Source: Haloferax namakaokahaiae
GTDB taxonomy: Archaea; Halobacteriota; Halobacteria; Halobacteriales; Haloferacaceae
NCBI RefSeq assembly: GCF_042663225.1
Contig: NZ_JBHTAA010000001.1
Coordinates: forward strand, 124,001 to 188,000
DNA: 64,000 nt
Direction: 5' to 3'
Shown here one piece after another: positions 1-8,290 of the stretch. The notes beneath the pieces are model-generated. The model saw only the letters and a program-made list of their open reading frames with translations, was not told where the DNA came from and searched no databases. Each line of letters starts with the position of its first letter. Positions within the stretch are counted from its first letter, which is position 1. Position numbers and translations under genes: made by a program.

Positions 1-436
1 CGAACGCGAGCGCCTCCAGTGCGGCCTGTCCGACGGGGACGATGATGTGCGGGTTTATCATCCGAATCTCGGCGTTGAGGAACGGTTCGCACGTCGATAT
101 CTCGTTCTCGGTCGGCCCGCGCTCGGGGTGACGACACCGGGTCAGATAGGTCACGAAGGCGTTCTGGATATCCGGTTCGTCGGCATCTGGCTCCGACCGG
201 ACGAAGCCGAGTTCGCCGAGGATAGACTGGACTCGCTCGCCCGCTTCGTCGCCGGTGAAGGGAACACCGGTCTCTTCGGCGGCGGCGCTCGGGGCTTCGC
301 CGACGAACAGGAACTCCGCGCCCACGTCGCCGTAGCCGTGGACGACCTGCTGGCGGACCTCGCAGAGCGCCGAGCAGTTGGTGCAGTCGGCGTCCATCGA
401 GAAGGGATTCTTGAACTGACGTTGATTCGCGTCCAC
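1..436 (-). CDS. Uracil-DNA glycosylase, family 4-like (3' end beyond window)
   Basis: Base-excision repair enzyme that removes uracil from DNA. Only the first 145 or so codons are present; the gene runs off the left edge. Visible: a Cys cluster CTNCSALC near residues 18-25 and a later pair (TRC and STC), consistent with the four-Cys [4Fe-4S] site of family 4 UDGs, then the family loop GEAPSAAAEETGVPF and FTGDEAG. The usual family motif is GEAPG, so the Ser is a small deviation. I chose the GTG at 436 because an in-frame stop lies a few codons upstream and a TATA-like box sits about 25 bases away; an ATG at 397 is the alternative start. Confidence 0.85.
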   Translation of the reverse strand, partial: MDANQRQFKNPFSMDADCTNCSALCEVRQQVVHGYGDVGAEFLFVGEAPSAAAEETGVPFTGDEAGERVQSILGELGFVRSEPDADEPDIQNAFVTYLTRCRHPERGPTENEISTCEPFLNAEIRMINPHIIVPVGQAALEALAF

Positions 437-456
437 ACAGGGTGTTCGTCTGGGAA

Positions 457-465
457 GCTAAAATC
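457..465 (-). promoter_or_regulatory. TATA-like box for the UDG gene
   Basis: GATTTTAGC on the minus strand, centred 25 bases upstream of the GTG start. This predicts a leaderless transcript, common in haloarchaea, and supports that start. Confidence 0.45.
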
Positions 466-626
466 AACCCGGTCCCCGGAGCACAGAGGTGCGGAGTGAA
501 AGTGAAATAATGTGAATTATGCGTGCAAGTGTTCGAAATACCCGAATTGGGGCGAAAGACACGCTTGTGAGCAGTGAAAGTGAAAACGGGTACCGAACTC
601 GTCGGTGTGAGGTGAGGACAGTCCCT

Positions 627-986
627 TCAGCGGTCGAGACCGCCTTTCGACTTGATGTCCATGATGTGGCGGACGTTCAGGTAAATCTCCTCGGGCGAGG
701 TGTCGCCGTCGGGGTCGTAGAGGTCGCTCACGCGGTAGAGAATCGCCGATACCTGCCGACTCTCCGAGGAGTCGCCGTAGATATCGTCGGCGATTTCGCG
801 GAGTACCTTTCGCTTTTCCTCGTCGTTCTCGAACTCCGCGTCCGAGTCGGGAGCCATCTCCCAATCGACGTCGTCGGCGTCCTGTTCCGGGTCGGGTTGG
901 GTGTCGCCATCTGGTCGGCCGTCGCCATCTGACCGGCCGTCGCCATCTGACCGGCCGTCGCCATCTGACCGGCCGTCGTCACTCAT
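627..986 (-). CDS. Acidic haloarchaeal hypothetical protein with repetitive N-terminus
   Basis: A 119-residue protein of unknown function. Residues 5-30 or so are copies of a six-residue unit (GRSDGD and variants), followed by a very acidic linker and a folded-looking C-terminal half (from about EKRKVLREIADDIYGDSS). The start at 986 overlaps the last 8 bases of the upstream mrp gene, so the two are probably translationally coupled; an ATG at 995 is possible. The C-terminal half looks like a conserved small haloarchaeal protein, but I cannot name a family. The repeat tract is described separately. Confidence 0.75.
   Translation of the reverse strand: MSDDGRSDGDGRSDGDGRSDGDGRPDGDTQPDPEQDADDVDWEMAPDSDAEFENDEEKRKVLREIADDIYGDSSESRQVSAILYRVSDLYDPDGDTSPEEIYLNVRHIMDIKSKGGLDR
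906..977. repeat. 4 x 18-bp tandem repeat inside a coding region
   Basis: Four consecutive 18-bp units (906-923, 924-941, 942-959, 960-977). The last three are identical (gccatctgaccggccgtc on the plus strand) and the first differs at two positions. Being a multiple of 3, the tract keeps the reading frame of the overlapping hypothetical protein and encodes its repeated GRSDGD units. Confidence 0.95.
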
Positions 987-2028
987 CGTCGGCAACCTTC
1001 CGTCGCTGGACGATGCCGGTCATGTTGGCGACGTTCTCGGTCATCACGCGGAACGCGTCGGCCGTGTCGCTGTCGTCGTCGAGGACGATTGGGCGGCCGC
1101 CGTCGCCACCCTCGCGCACTGCCGGGTCGAGTGGAAGCGCACCGAGGAACGGCAGGTCGTTCGAGGCGGCGAAGTCGCGGCCGCCGCCCGCGCCGAAGAT
1201 GTCGTGGCTGTTGCCGCAGTCGGGACAGCGGAACGTGCTCATGTTCTCGACGATGCCCAAGACGGTCGTATCGTGCTTGCCGAACATCCGAAGTCCCTTG
1301 TTGGCGTCGTCGAGCGCGACGTTCTGCGGCGTGGTGACGATGACGGCACCCGTGAGCGGGAGCGTCTGGAGGATGGTCAACTGCGTGTCGCCGGTTCCCG
1401 GCGGCAGGTCGAGCACGAGGTAGTCGAGTCGTCCCCACTCCACGTCTTCGACCAACTGGGTCAGGAGTTGGTGGACCATCGGGCCGCGCCAGATGACGGG
1501 GTCGTCCTCGCCGACGAGGAACGCCATCGACATGAGCTTCATCCCGTACTTTTCGGGCGGGACGATAGTCTGGTCTTGGGTCGCCTGCGGGGCGTCTTCG
1601 GCGGCGACCATCCGCGGGACGTTCGGGCCGTAGATGTCGGCGTCGAAGAGACCGACGCGCGCGCCGAGTTTCGAGAGACCCGCGGCGAGGTTGACCGCGA
1701 CGGTCGATTTCCCGACGCCGCCCTTGCCGGAGGCGACGGCGATGATGTTCGTGACGCCGGGCAACACTTCTTCGTCCGGGTCGCGGTCGGACGGAATCTT
1801 TGCGGTGAGTTCCGCCTCCAGTCCCATCTCGCCGAGCACTTCGCGCACTCGACGCCCGATGGTGGTCTCCGAGGGGGAGTACGGTGCCCCGAGTGCGAGC
1901 GACACGCGGGCGGTGTCGCCATCGACCTCGATGGCGTTCACCAGTCCGAGAGAAACGATGTCGTCGCCGAGTTCGGGGTCCTCGACCGCTCGCAGACGGT
2001 CGCGTACGTCGGCTTCGTCCATGTCCAT
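979..2028 (-). CDS. mrp: Mrp/Nbp35-type Fe-S cluster carrier P-loop ATPase
   Basis: Cytosolic carrier that binds and transfers Fe-S clusters to apoproteins. Layout of the 349 residues: an N-terminal MIP18/DUF59 domain (about 1-80), then an NTPase domain with the deviant Walker A GKGGVGKST at 101-109, FDADIYGPN near 128, and the cluster-binding CPDC at 268-271. The reading frame is open further upstream, but the start at 2028 fits the family and lies about 27 bases from a TATA-like box. An ATG at 2022 is also possible. It overlaps the small downstream gene by 8 bases, suggesting a two-gene operon. Confidence 0.93.
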   Translation of the reverse strand: MDMDEADVRDRLRAVEDPELGDDIVSLGLVNAIEVDGDTARVSLALGAPYSPSETTIGRRVREVLGEMGLEAELTAKIPSDRDPDEEVLPGVTNIIAVASGKGGVGKSTVAVNLAAGLSKLGARVGLFDADIYGPNVPRMVAAEDAPQATQDQTIVPPEKYGMKLMSMAFLVGEDDPVIWRGPMVHQLLTQLVEDVEWGRLDYLVLDLPPGTGDTQLTILQTLPLTGAVIVTTPQNVALDDANKGLRMFGKHDTTVLGIVENMSTFRCPDCGNSHDIFGAGGGRDFAASNDLPFLGALPLDPAVREGGDGGRPIVLDDDSDTADAFRVMTENVANMTGIVQRRKVADDE

Positions 2029-2050
2029 CTGTCCGGCCGTATCGCCGATA

Positions 2051-2064
2051 AGAGTTTTGTAAAC
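2051..2064 (-). promoter_or_regulatory. TATA-like box for mrp
   Basis: GTTTACAAAACTCT on the minus strand, about 27 bases upstream of the chosen mrp start, giving a near-leaderless transcript. Confidence 0.45.
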
Positions 2065-2135
2065 CCCCGAAGCGCCTCGATAAATGCGGCCACATTCGCC
2101 GACATTTCCCACGCATGGTAATCGAATGTGGTTAC

Positions 2136-2165
2136 TTCGAGGTCGATTGACACCTCGAATTTATC
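2136..2165 (+). promoter_or_regulatory. moaA promoter with adjoining 8-bp inverted repeat
   Basis: TATA-like AATTTATC lies at 2158-2165, about 27 bases before the moaA ATG. Directly upstream, and sharing two bases with it, is a perfect 8-bp inverted repeat: TTCGAGGT (2136-2143), 8-nt spacer, ACCTCGAA (2152-2159). The second arm covers the position where the TFB recognition element would be, as expected for a repressor operator. Regulator unknown. Confidence 0.5.
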
Positions 2166-2189
2166 AGCGCTCCCACGTACACTCCTGAC

Positions 2190-3152
2190 ATGGTGTTGGC
2201 GGACGACTTTGGCAGAGAAGTAACCGGCGTTCGTATCTCTCTTACCGACCGGTGCAACTTCGACTGCATCTATTGTCACAACGAAGGGCTGGGAGACACG
2301 AGGGGACCGATGGACGCCTCGGACAACGAGATGAGCGCCGACGACGTGGTGCGATTTCTCGAAGTGGTCGAGGAGTACGGCGTCGAGAAGGTGAAGTTCA
2401 CCGGCGGCGAGCCGATGCTCCGGGCCGACCTCGAAGAGATTATCGAGCGCACGCCGGACTCGATGGAAACGTCGCTGACGACGAACGGGACGTTCCTTCC
2501 GGAGCGCGCCGCCGACCTCGTCGATGCCGGTCTCGACCGGGTGAACGTCTCGCAGGACGCCCTCGACCCGAAAGCGTTCGCGGAAATCACGAAGTCCGGT
2601 GCCTACGACAAGGTGATGGAGGGCGTCAAGACGGCCGTCGAAGTCGGTCTCACACCGGTCAAGCTCAACATGGTCGTGTTCACCCACACGGCGGGCTACG
2701 TCGAGGAGATGGTGGAGTACGTCGCCGAGAACGAGGGACTCCAGTTACAGCTCATCCAGTACATGCCCGAACTCACGGGGCGACCCGACTGGAACATCGA
2801 CATCGACCGCGTCCACCGCTGGCTGAACGACATCGCCGACGAGACGGAAGTCCGAGATATGCACCACCGACGACGGTACCACATCGGCAAGGGCATGGTC
2901 GAAATCGTGGACCCAGTGGAGAACCCCGAGTTCTGTGCGAACTGCCACCGCGTGCGCGTAACACATCAAGGATTCCTCAAGGGCTGTCTCAACCGCAACG
3001 ACGACCTGCGGCCGATGGGCGAGATGACGCGTGCCGAGATTCGTGAGACGTTCGAAGCAGTCGTCGCCAGTCGCGTCCCGTACTACGGCGAGTACCTCGT
3101 CCGCGACAACGACGGCGACTGGACCATCAACGAAGAGTACATCGGCGCGTAA
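2190..3152 (+). CDS. moaA: GTP 3',8-cyclase MoaA (radical SAM)
   Basis: First step of molybdenum cofactor synthesis: rearranges GTP to 3',8-cyclo-GTP by radical SAM chemistry. The 320 residues carry the N-terminal radical SAM triad C22-x3-C26-x2-C29 (RCNFDCIYC), KFTGGEPMLR for SAM binding, and the C-terminal second cluster C249-x2-C252-x13-C266 typical of MoaA. The C-terminus ends IGA rather than the usual GG tail, which I also would not expect to be essential in archaea. It is transcribed alone, between its own promoter and a hairpin terminator, divergently from mrp. Confidence 0.93.
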   Translation: MVLADDFGREVTGVRISLTDRCNFDCIYCHNEGLGDTRGPMDASDNEMSADDVVRFLEVVEEYGVEKVKFTGGEPMLRADLEEIIERTPDSMETSLTTNGTFLPERAADLVDAGLDRVNVSQDALDPKAFAEITKSGAYDKVMEGVKTAVEVGLTPVKLNMVVFTHTAGYVEEMVEYVAENEGLQLQLIQYMPELTGRPDWNIDIDRVHRWLNDIADETEVRDMHHRRRYHIGKGMVEIVDPVENPEFCANCHRVRVTHQGFLKGCLNRNDDLRPMGEMTRAEIRETFEAVVASRVPYYGEYLVRDNDGDWTINEEYIGA

Positions 3153-3191
3153 AACCGGCCGCCGTCGCCACAGTCTTCCTCGCCACTCACT

Positions 3192-3218
3192 CCCGAATAA
3201 ATCGGGTTTCTGTTTTTT
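3192..3218 (+). terminator. Hairpin plus T-tract terminator after moaA
   Basis: Perfect stem CCCGA (3192-3196), loop ATAAA, TCGGG (3202-3206), followed by TTTCTGTTTTTTG. It lies 40 bases after the moaA stop codon and resembles an intrinsic terminator. Confidence 0.65.
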
Positions 3219-3231
3219 GAAGTTTCATTCA

Positions 3232-3240
3232 ACTTATACG
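3232..3240 (+). promoter_or_regulatory. TATA-like box upstream of the surface-protein/RND module
   Basis: ACTTATACG at 3232-3240. It would give a leader of about 100 bases before the ATG at 3361, longer than the haloarchaeal norm. No closer TATA-like box is evident. Confidence 0.35.
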
Positions 3241-3360
3241 CGTAGCCTTCAACGCTCAGGTGTTGATTGTACGTTCAGTCAGTCGGCACGGGCCGACCGG
3301 CTCCGGCGTGCATTCGTGTCGTCGTCTCCACACGAACCATCATCACACACCGTATCTCCA

Positions 3361-4986
3361 ATGAAACTCTCACGCGCACTCGCCGTCGTCTTGGTCGTAC
3401 TGGTCGCTCTTCCGAGCCCAGCGATGGCCGGTATCGTCGGCGAACCGAATCTCCAAGCGTACGCACCGAGTAACAAACTCGTTCCCGGACAGGAAACGTC
3501 GGTCAACGTCGTCATCACGAACTACGGCGGCGACACCGAGTACCGACAGTTCTCCTCTTCGGAGAGCGCCGCATCGCTTTCGGACCAGCAGCGGAACCAA
3601 CTCGAAGCGCAAGTTCGCTCCGCGCGCAACGTCCGCCTGACGCTCGAATCCGGTGAGGCACCCGTCGAAGTGAACACGGCGACGCTTCCGGTCGGCGACA
3701 TCGCGCACGGAAGTCAGAAGGAAGCGACCTTCTCCGTCTCGGTCAAAGAGGACGTCGCACCGGGCACCTACGACATGACGCTCGTCGCCGAGTACGAGTA
3801 CGACGAGTCCGTCCGTGACAACGGCGACGTGCAGAACGAAGAGGAGACGACGGCCGAGATTCCCGTGACTGTCGTCGTCGAAGAGGCACCGAGCTTCGAA
3901 ATCGTCTCCACCGAGACGACCGCCCAAGTCGGCGGAAGCGGCATCGTCACCCTCACCATGCGGAACACCGGTTCCCAACCCGCCTACGACTCCTCGGTGA
4001 CGCTCACCTCGCAGAACCCCGAAGTCACCTTCGGTCAGTCGAACACCGCGAGTCGCTACGCCGGTGAGTGGGGCGTCAACGAGACGCGTCAACTCGAATA
4101 CAAGGCGTCGGTCGCACCCTCTGCGGCGGTCCAGCAGTACGCGATGACCGTGCAAGTCAACTACGAGGACGACGACGGCGTGCCCAAGCAGTCCAAGAGC
4201 CTCGCCACGGGTCTGACGCCGCTCGCCGAGCAATCGTTCTCGCTCGACGCGACGGACTCGACGCTCCAAGTCGGCCGTGAGACGACGGTCGGCGGGACGA
4301 TTACGAACGACGGTCCCGACACCGCACGGAACGCCGTCCTCGTCATCTCTTCGAACTCTCCGACGACGAACATCAAAGAGACCGAGTACGCACTCGGGAC
4401 CCTCGAAGTGGGCCAATCGTCCGACTTCGAATTCTCCGTCGAAGTGAGTGACTCCGCGGACGCTGGTGTCCGACAACTGAACTACGTCGTCGAGTACCGC
4501 AACGCCGACGGCGACGTGCAGAAATCCAAGTCGCTCACGATGGAGACGCGAGTCGAACCCAAGCAGAACCTCTTCGACGTCGAGATGAAAAACGAGTCGC
4601 TCGAAGCCGGGTCCTCGCAAACGATGGTGCTCGTCGTCACCAACAACGGCGACGAGACGTTCCGCAACATCGACGCCAAGGCCTTCGCCGACAGTCCGCT
4701 GAGTCTGTCTGACGACACCGCGTTCATCGACGAACTCGCACCCGGCGAGTCCACGGAGATTGCACTCGGTATGAGCGCCGCCTCGTCGGCGACGCCGAAG
4801 ACCTACTCGTTCGACATCGACTTCCAGTACGAGAACGAAGACGGCGAGCGCAAACTGTCTGACTCCTACGCCGTCCCCGTCTCGGTCACCGAGAGCGAAC
4901 GCGGCGGTGGGCTTCCGATTACGCTCATCGGCGCGGTCGTCATCGTCGGTCTCGGCGTCGTCGGCTTCCTCTGGTACCGTCGGTAA
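3361..4986 (+). CDS. Secreted, membrane-anchored CARDB/S-layer-like (COG1361-type) protein
   Basis: A 541-residue exported protein. It has a Sec-type signal peptide (hydrophobic core about residues 8-18, AMA before the likely cut near 22), several Ig-like CARDB/COG1361-type repeats (recurring motifs such as VVITNYGGDT, TMRNTGSQ, TITNDGPDT, VVTNNGDET), and a C-terminal membrane helix ending WYRR, so the repeats face outside. I start at 3361 because the signal peptide begins there, although the frame is open further upstream. The next gene, 15 bases downstream, is an RND exporter. Archaeal genomes often pair COG1361-type proteins with RND exporters, suggesting an external accessory subunit; the substrate is unknown. 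Confidence 0.85.
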   Translation: MKLSRALAVVLVVLVALPSPAMAGIVGEPNLQAYAPSNKLVPGQETSVNVVITNYGGDTEYRQFSSSESAASLSDQQRNQLEAQVRSARNVRLTLESGEAPVEVNTATLPVGDIAHGSQKEATFSVSVKEDVAPGTYDMTLVAEYEYDESVRDNGDVQNEEETTAEIPVTVVVEEAPSFEIVSTETTAQVGGSGIVTLTMRNTGSQPAYDSSVTLTSQNPEVTFGQSNTASRYAGEWGVNETRQLEYKASVAPSAAVQQYAMTVQVNYEDDDGVPKQSKSLATGLTPLAEQSFSLDATDSTLQVGRETTVGGTITNDGPDTARNAVLVISSNSPTTNIKETEYALGTLEVGQSSDFEFSVEVSDSADAGVRQLNYVVEYRNADGDVQKSKSLTMETRVEPKQNLFDVEMKNESLEAGSSQTMVLVVTNNGDETFRNIDAKAFADSPLSLSDDTAFIDELAPGESTEIALGMSAASSATPKTYSFDIDFQYENEDGERKLSDSYAVPVSVTESERGGGLPITLIGAVVIVGLGVVGFLWYRR

Positions 4987-5001
4987 CCCCTCCATCCAAT
5001 C

Positions 5002-7476
5002 ATGATTGACTACGAACGGTACACCGAGCGCCTCGGCGAGCACATCGTCACGAACCCCGGCAGGGTCGTCGCCCTGTTCCTCGTGGTGACGCTCGTCTTC
5101 AGTGCCGGTCTCGGAAACATCTCCACCGACGCCGGGACCTCGCAGTTCACCGAAGACTCGCCCGCCCAAGAGGCACTCGACGACGTCAACCGCGAGTTCA
5201 CGCCGGCCTTCGAGACGAGTTCCGGGAGCACACAGCTCATTCAACGGAGTTCGAACGTGCTCTCGAAGTCGTCGATGCTCGATATGTTACGGCTCCAGCA
5301 GAGTATCCTGGAGCGCACTGATCTCCGGGCGACGTCGGCATCGTCGGTCGCTTCGACGGTCGCGCAGACGCTCGACCCGTCGGCGACGACTATCGACGCC
5401 CAAATCGCGGCGATGGAAGCGGCCTCGCAGTCAGAGGTTCGCGCCGCAGCGCGGCAAGCAACGTCGAACCCCGGCGTCGCCTCGCTGCTGAGCAACGACT
5501 TCAACCGCGAGTCGGTGACCGCCTCGGCGACGATTGGCGTCGTCAGCCACGAGGTGCCCGGCATCTCGTCGAGCGCCGGGACCTCCGGAACGAGTCCGCT
5601 CTCGGACATTCAAACCGAGATTCAGACGATGAGTACCGTCGCCGAGAGCGACATCACCGTCTTCGGGAGCGGTATCATCTCCAGCGAGTTGGGGAACGTC
5701 ATCGTCGATTCGCTGTTGTTGGTCGTGCCCGCGGCGGTGTTGCTCATCTTCGCGTTCTTGGTCATCGCCTACCGCGACCCAATCGACCTCCTGCTGGGGG
5801 TTATCTCGCTCGGTCTCGCAATCATCTGGACGTTCGGGTTCATGGGTCTCGCAGACATCCCGTTCAGCCAGATGCTCATCGCGGTGCCGCCGCTGCTCTT
5901 GGCTGTCGGTATCGACTTCGGTATCCACGCCGTCAATCGATACCGCGAAGAGCGCATCAAGGACGTCGCGCCCGGGCCCTCGATGCGGATTACCGTGAGA
6001 CAGCTTTCGGTCGCCTTCTTCATCGTCACCGCGACGACGGTGATTGGCTTCCTCTCGAACCTCACGAGCGACCTCGCGCCGATTCGTGACTTCGGTCTCG
6101 TCGCGGCGGTGGGCATCCTCTTTACGTTCCTCATCTTCGGGGTGTTCCTCCCCGCGGCGAAGCTCTACGCCGACCAACTCCGGGACGAGTACAACGTGCC
6201 CGAGTTCGGTTCCGCGCCGCTCGGCACCGAAGGTGGACTGCTCGCGCGCGTCCTCTCGGTCGGTGTCGTCATCGGCCGTCGCGCGCCGGCACTGTTCCTC
6301 CTCGTCGTCGTGCTGATTAGTGTCGGCGCCGCTGCCTACGGAACCGGTGTTGACACCACGTTCTCCCAAGAGGACTTCTTGCCGCCGGAGGAACAACCCG
6401 CCGTCCTCCAGCAACTCCCGGAACCCTTCAAGCCGGGTGTCTACACCGTCACGCGCGACCTGAACTACCTCGAAGACACCTTCGAGAGCACGCAGGGTGA
6501 CAGTGTGACCATATACGTCGAAGGACAGCTCAGGGACGACTCGGCGCTCGAAGAGATTCACCGCGCCGGCGAGGACCCGCCGAAGTCGTTCGTCTCGTCC
6601 GACCGGCGTGCCGAATCGACGAGCATCGTCACCGTCATCCAGAACTACGCGGCACAGGACCCCGAGTTCGCCGCGCTCGTGGACCGCAACGACGCGGACG
6701 GAAACGGCGTCCCGGACGACAACCTCGACCGGATATACGACGAACTGCTCGCCTCGCCGGTTTCGTCGCAGGCGTCGTCGTACATCTCCGACGACTACCG
6801 CAAGACGCGCATCGTGTACACCGTCAAAGGCGATGCGACCCAGGACGCAATCGTCAACGACGGCCAGGAAGTCGCCGACAGACTCCGGATGAGTTCGACT
6901 GCGACCGGCAGTACGGTGGTGTTCAAGGCTATCTCCGATACCATCTTCATGTCCGCGGTCACCAGCCTCGTCATCGCACTCTCGGTGACGGCGGTGTTCT
7001 TGGTGCTCATCTACCAACTGCTCGAAGGCAAGGGGTCGCTCGGAATCGTCAACGTCGTACCTATCGTCGTGACGATTGCCCTGCTCGCCGGGTCGATGCG
7101 CTATCTCGGCATCCCGCTCAACGCGTTGACCGCGACGATTCTCTCTATCGCCATCGGGCTGGGTATCGACTACTCCGCCCACGTCGTCCACCGCTTCTCC
7201 GACGAGTACAACGCCGGTGGCGACCTCTTCGAGGCGCTTCGGCTGACCGTCGGCGGGACCGGTGGCGCACTCACCGGAAGTATGCTCACCACGACCACGG
7301 GTCTCGGCGTGCTCGCTATCGCCATCACGCCCGTGCTCGGGCAGTTCGGTATCGTGACCGCTCTGAGCATCTTCTACTCGTATCTGACCGCGCTCGTGGT
7401 CACGCCCCCGACCATCGTCATCTGGGAGCGCCTGACCCAGCGCGGAACCGACGCGCTGACCTCTGTGTCCTCCTGA
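5002..7476 (+). CDS. RND/MMPL superfamily exporter
   Basis: Large membrane transporter of 824 residues with the two-half RND layout: one helix near 25-45, a large outer loop, about five helices (roughly 235-385), a helix near 425-445, a second outer loop, and five more helices (roughly 640-810). Each half contains the SSD/MMPL-type helix around LLLAVGIDFGIHAVNRY and SIAIGLGIDYSAHVVHRF, where the Asp is the expected proton-relay residue. It follows the COG1361-type surface protein by 15 bases. Family members export lipids, drugs or hopanoid-like molecules; nothing here fixes the substrate. Confidence 0.9.
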   Translation: MIDYERYTERLGEHIVTNPGRVVALFLVVTLVFSAGLGNISTDAGTSQFTEDSPAQEALDDVNREFTPAFETSSGSTQLIQRSSNVLSKSSMLDMLRLQQSILERTDLRATSASSVASTVAQTLDPSATTIDAQIAAMEAASQSEVRAAARQATSNPGVASLLSNDFNRESVTASATIGVVSHEVPGISSSAGTSGTSPLSDIQTEIQTMSTVAESDITVFGSGIISSELGNVIVDSLLLVVPAAVLLIFAFLVIAYRDPIDLLLGVISLGLAIIWTFGFMGLADIPFSQMLIAVPPLLLAVGIDFGIHAVNRYREERIKDVAPGPSMRITVRQLSVAFFIVTATTVIGFLSNLTSDLAPIRDFGLVAAVGILFTFLIFGVFLPAAKLYADQLRDEYNVPEFGSAPLGTEGGLLARVLSVGVVIGRRAPALFLLVVVLISVGAAAYGTGVDTTFSQEDFLPPEEQPAVLQQLPEPFKPGVYTVTRDLNYLEDTFESTQGDSVTIYVEGQLRDDSALEEIHRAGEDPPKSFVSSDRRAESTSIVTVIQNYAAQDPEFAALVDRNDADGNGVPDDNLDRIYDELLASPVSSQASSYISDDYRKTRIVYTVKGDATQDAIVNDGQEVADRLRMSSTATGSTVVFKAISDTIFMSAVTSLVIALSVTAVFLVLIYQLLEGKGSLGIVNVVPIVVTIALLAGSMRYLGIPLNALTATILSIAIGLGIDYSAHVVHRFSDEYNAGGDLFEALRLTVGGTGGALTGSMLTTTTGLGVLAIAITPVLGQFGIVTALSIFYSYLTALVVTPPTIVIWERLTQRGTDALTSVSS

Positions 7477-7753
7477 CGCTCTCCCTCCACCGCCCACGAA
7501 ACCCGGCCCATCGCGGGTCGGTGGCCTTCGACAGGCCGCGACGCCCAGTCGGCTCGATGCCGACGTCTCGACCGAATCGCTCGGTCGTTGCCCCTGCCCC
7601 CAACGCCCGTATCGCTCGCTTCACATCGGCCGTATTGCGGCCGACCACTGCCCACACCGCGGTTGACCACCGCTCACATCGGGTTTCGACCGACCGACGT
7701 CGCTCGGACTCGAACTGGGCCACAACCGCCATCAGACCACGAACGCAACGCTC

Positions 7754-8221
7754 ATGCCCGACAACCAATCGAATCAAACCATGTCCGTACTCTCGAAGCT
7801 TCCCCCCTGGCTCGTCGCGGTCGTAGCGGCGCTCCTCGGTCTCCTCGTGACGGGGCTTGGCCACCTGTTTCTGTGGCGCTGGCGTCGAGCACTCCTCTGG
7901 ATTCTGCTCGCGTTCACCGTCGCACTCGTCTTCGTTCCGACGTCGGCGCTCGAAGCGGTCTCGAACGGGGCGGCGATGTCGCCCGCCGAATTCCGGCCCG
8001 TCCTCGTCGAGTTGCTTCCAGTTCTCGTCGTCTCTCTCGTCAGCGTGGCCGATGCGTTCATCCTCGGATGGAAGAAAGCGTCGAGTGCACCGACTGTCAC
8101 CGACGAACCCGACGGAGAGACCCACACGTGCCCGCAGTGCGGCAACGAAATCGACCCGGAGTTGGACTTCTGTCACTGGTGTACGACGCGCCTCGCCCCC
8201 GCGGACGGAGACGGTTCCTAG
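7754..8221 (+). CDS. Membrane protein with C-terminal zinc ribbon
   Basis: A 155-residue protein of unknown function. Three hydrophobic segments (about 18-41, 47-68 and 85-107) are followed by a soluble tail with a zinc ribbon CPQCGNEI...FCHWC near 128-148. The zinc ribbon may be a rubredoxin-like or structural finger. An alternative start is the Met at residue 10. It sits between the RND exporter (277 bases upstream) and a TetR regulator (69 bases downstream), all on the same strand, and may belong to the same module. The 277-base upstream gap shows no clear gene. Confidence 0.75.
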   Translation: MPDNQSNQTMSVLSKLPPWLVAVVAALLGLLVTGLGHLFLWRWRRALLWILLAFTVALVFVPTSALEAVSNGAAMSPAEFRPVLVELLPVLVVSLVSVADAFILGWKKASSAPTVTDEPDGETHTCPQCGNEIDPELDFCHWCTTRLAPADGDGS

Positions 8222-8290
8222 TCACACAATCGAATCGAGACACGACCACTGACCACACACGACGACACATACGACGAAATTTCACCCACA

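Noticed and set aside
3370..5244. Antisense frame of over 600 codons opposite the CARDB surface protein
   Set aside because: Same shadow effect; the plus strand has a signal peptide, repeats and a membrane anchor, and the minus strand nothing recognisable.
5431..7497. Antisense frame of nearly 690 codons opposite the RND exporter
   Set aside because: Composition is low-complexity Arg/Asp/Glu-rich as expected for a shadow frame in GC-rich DNA, with no recognisable domain, while the other strand encodes a clear exporter.
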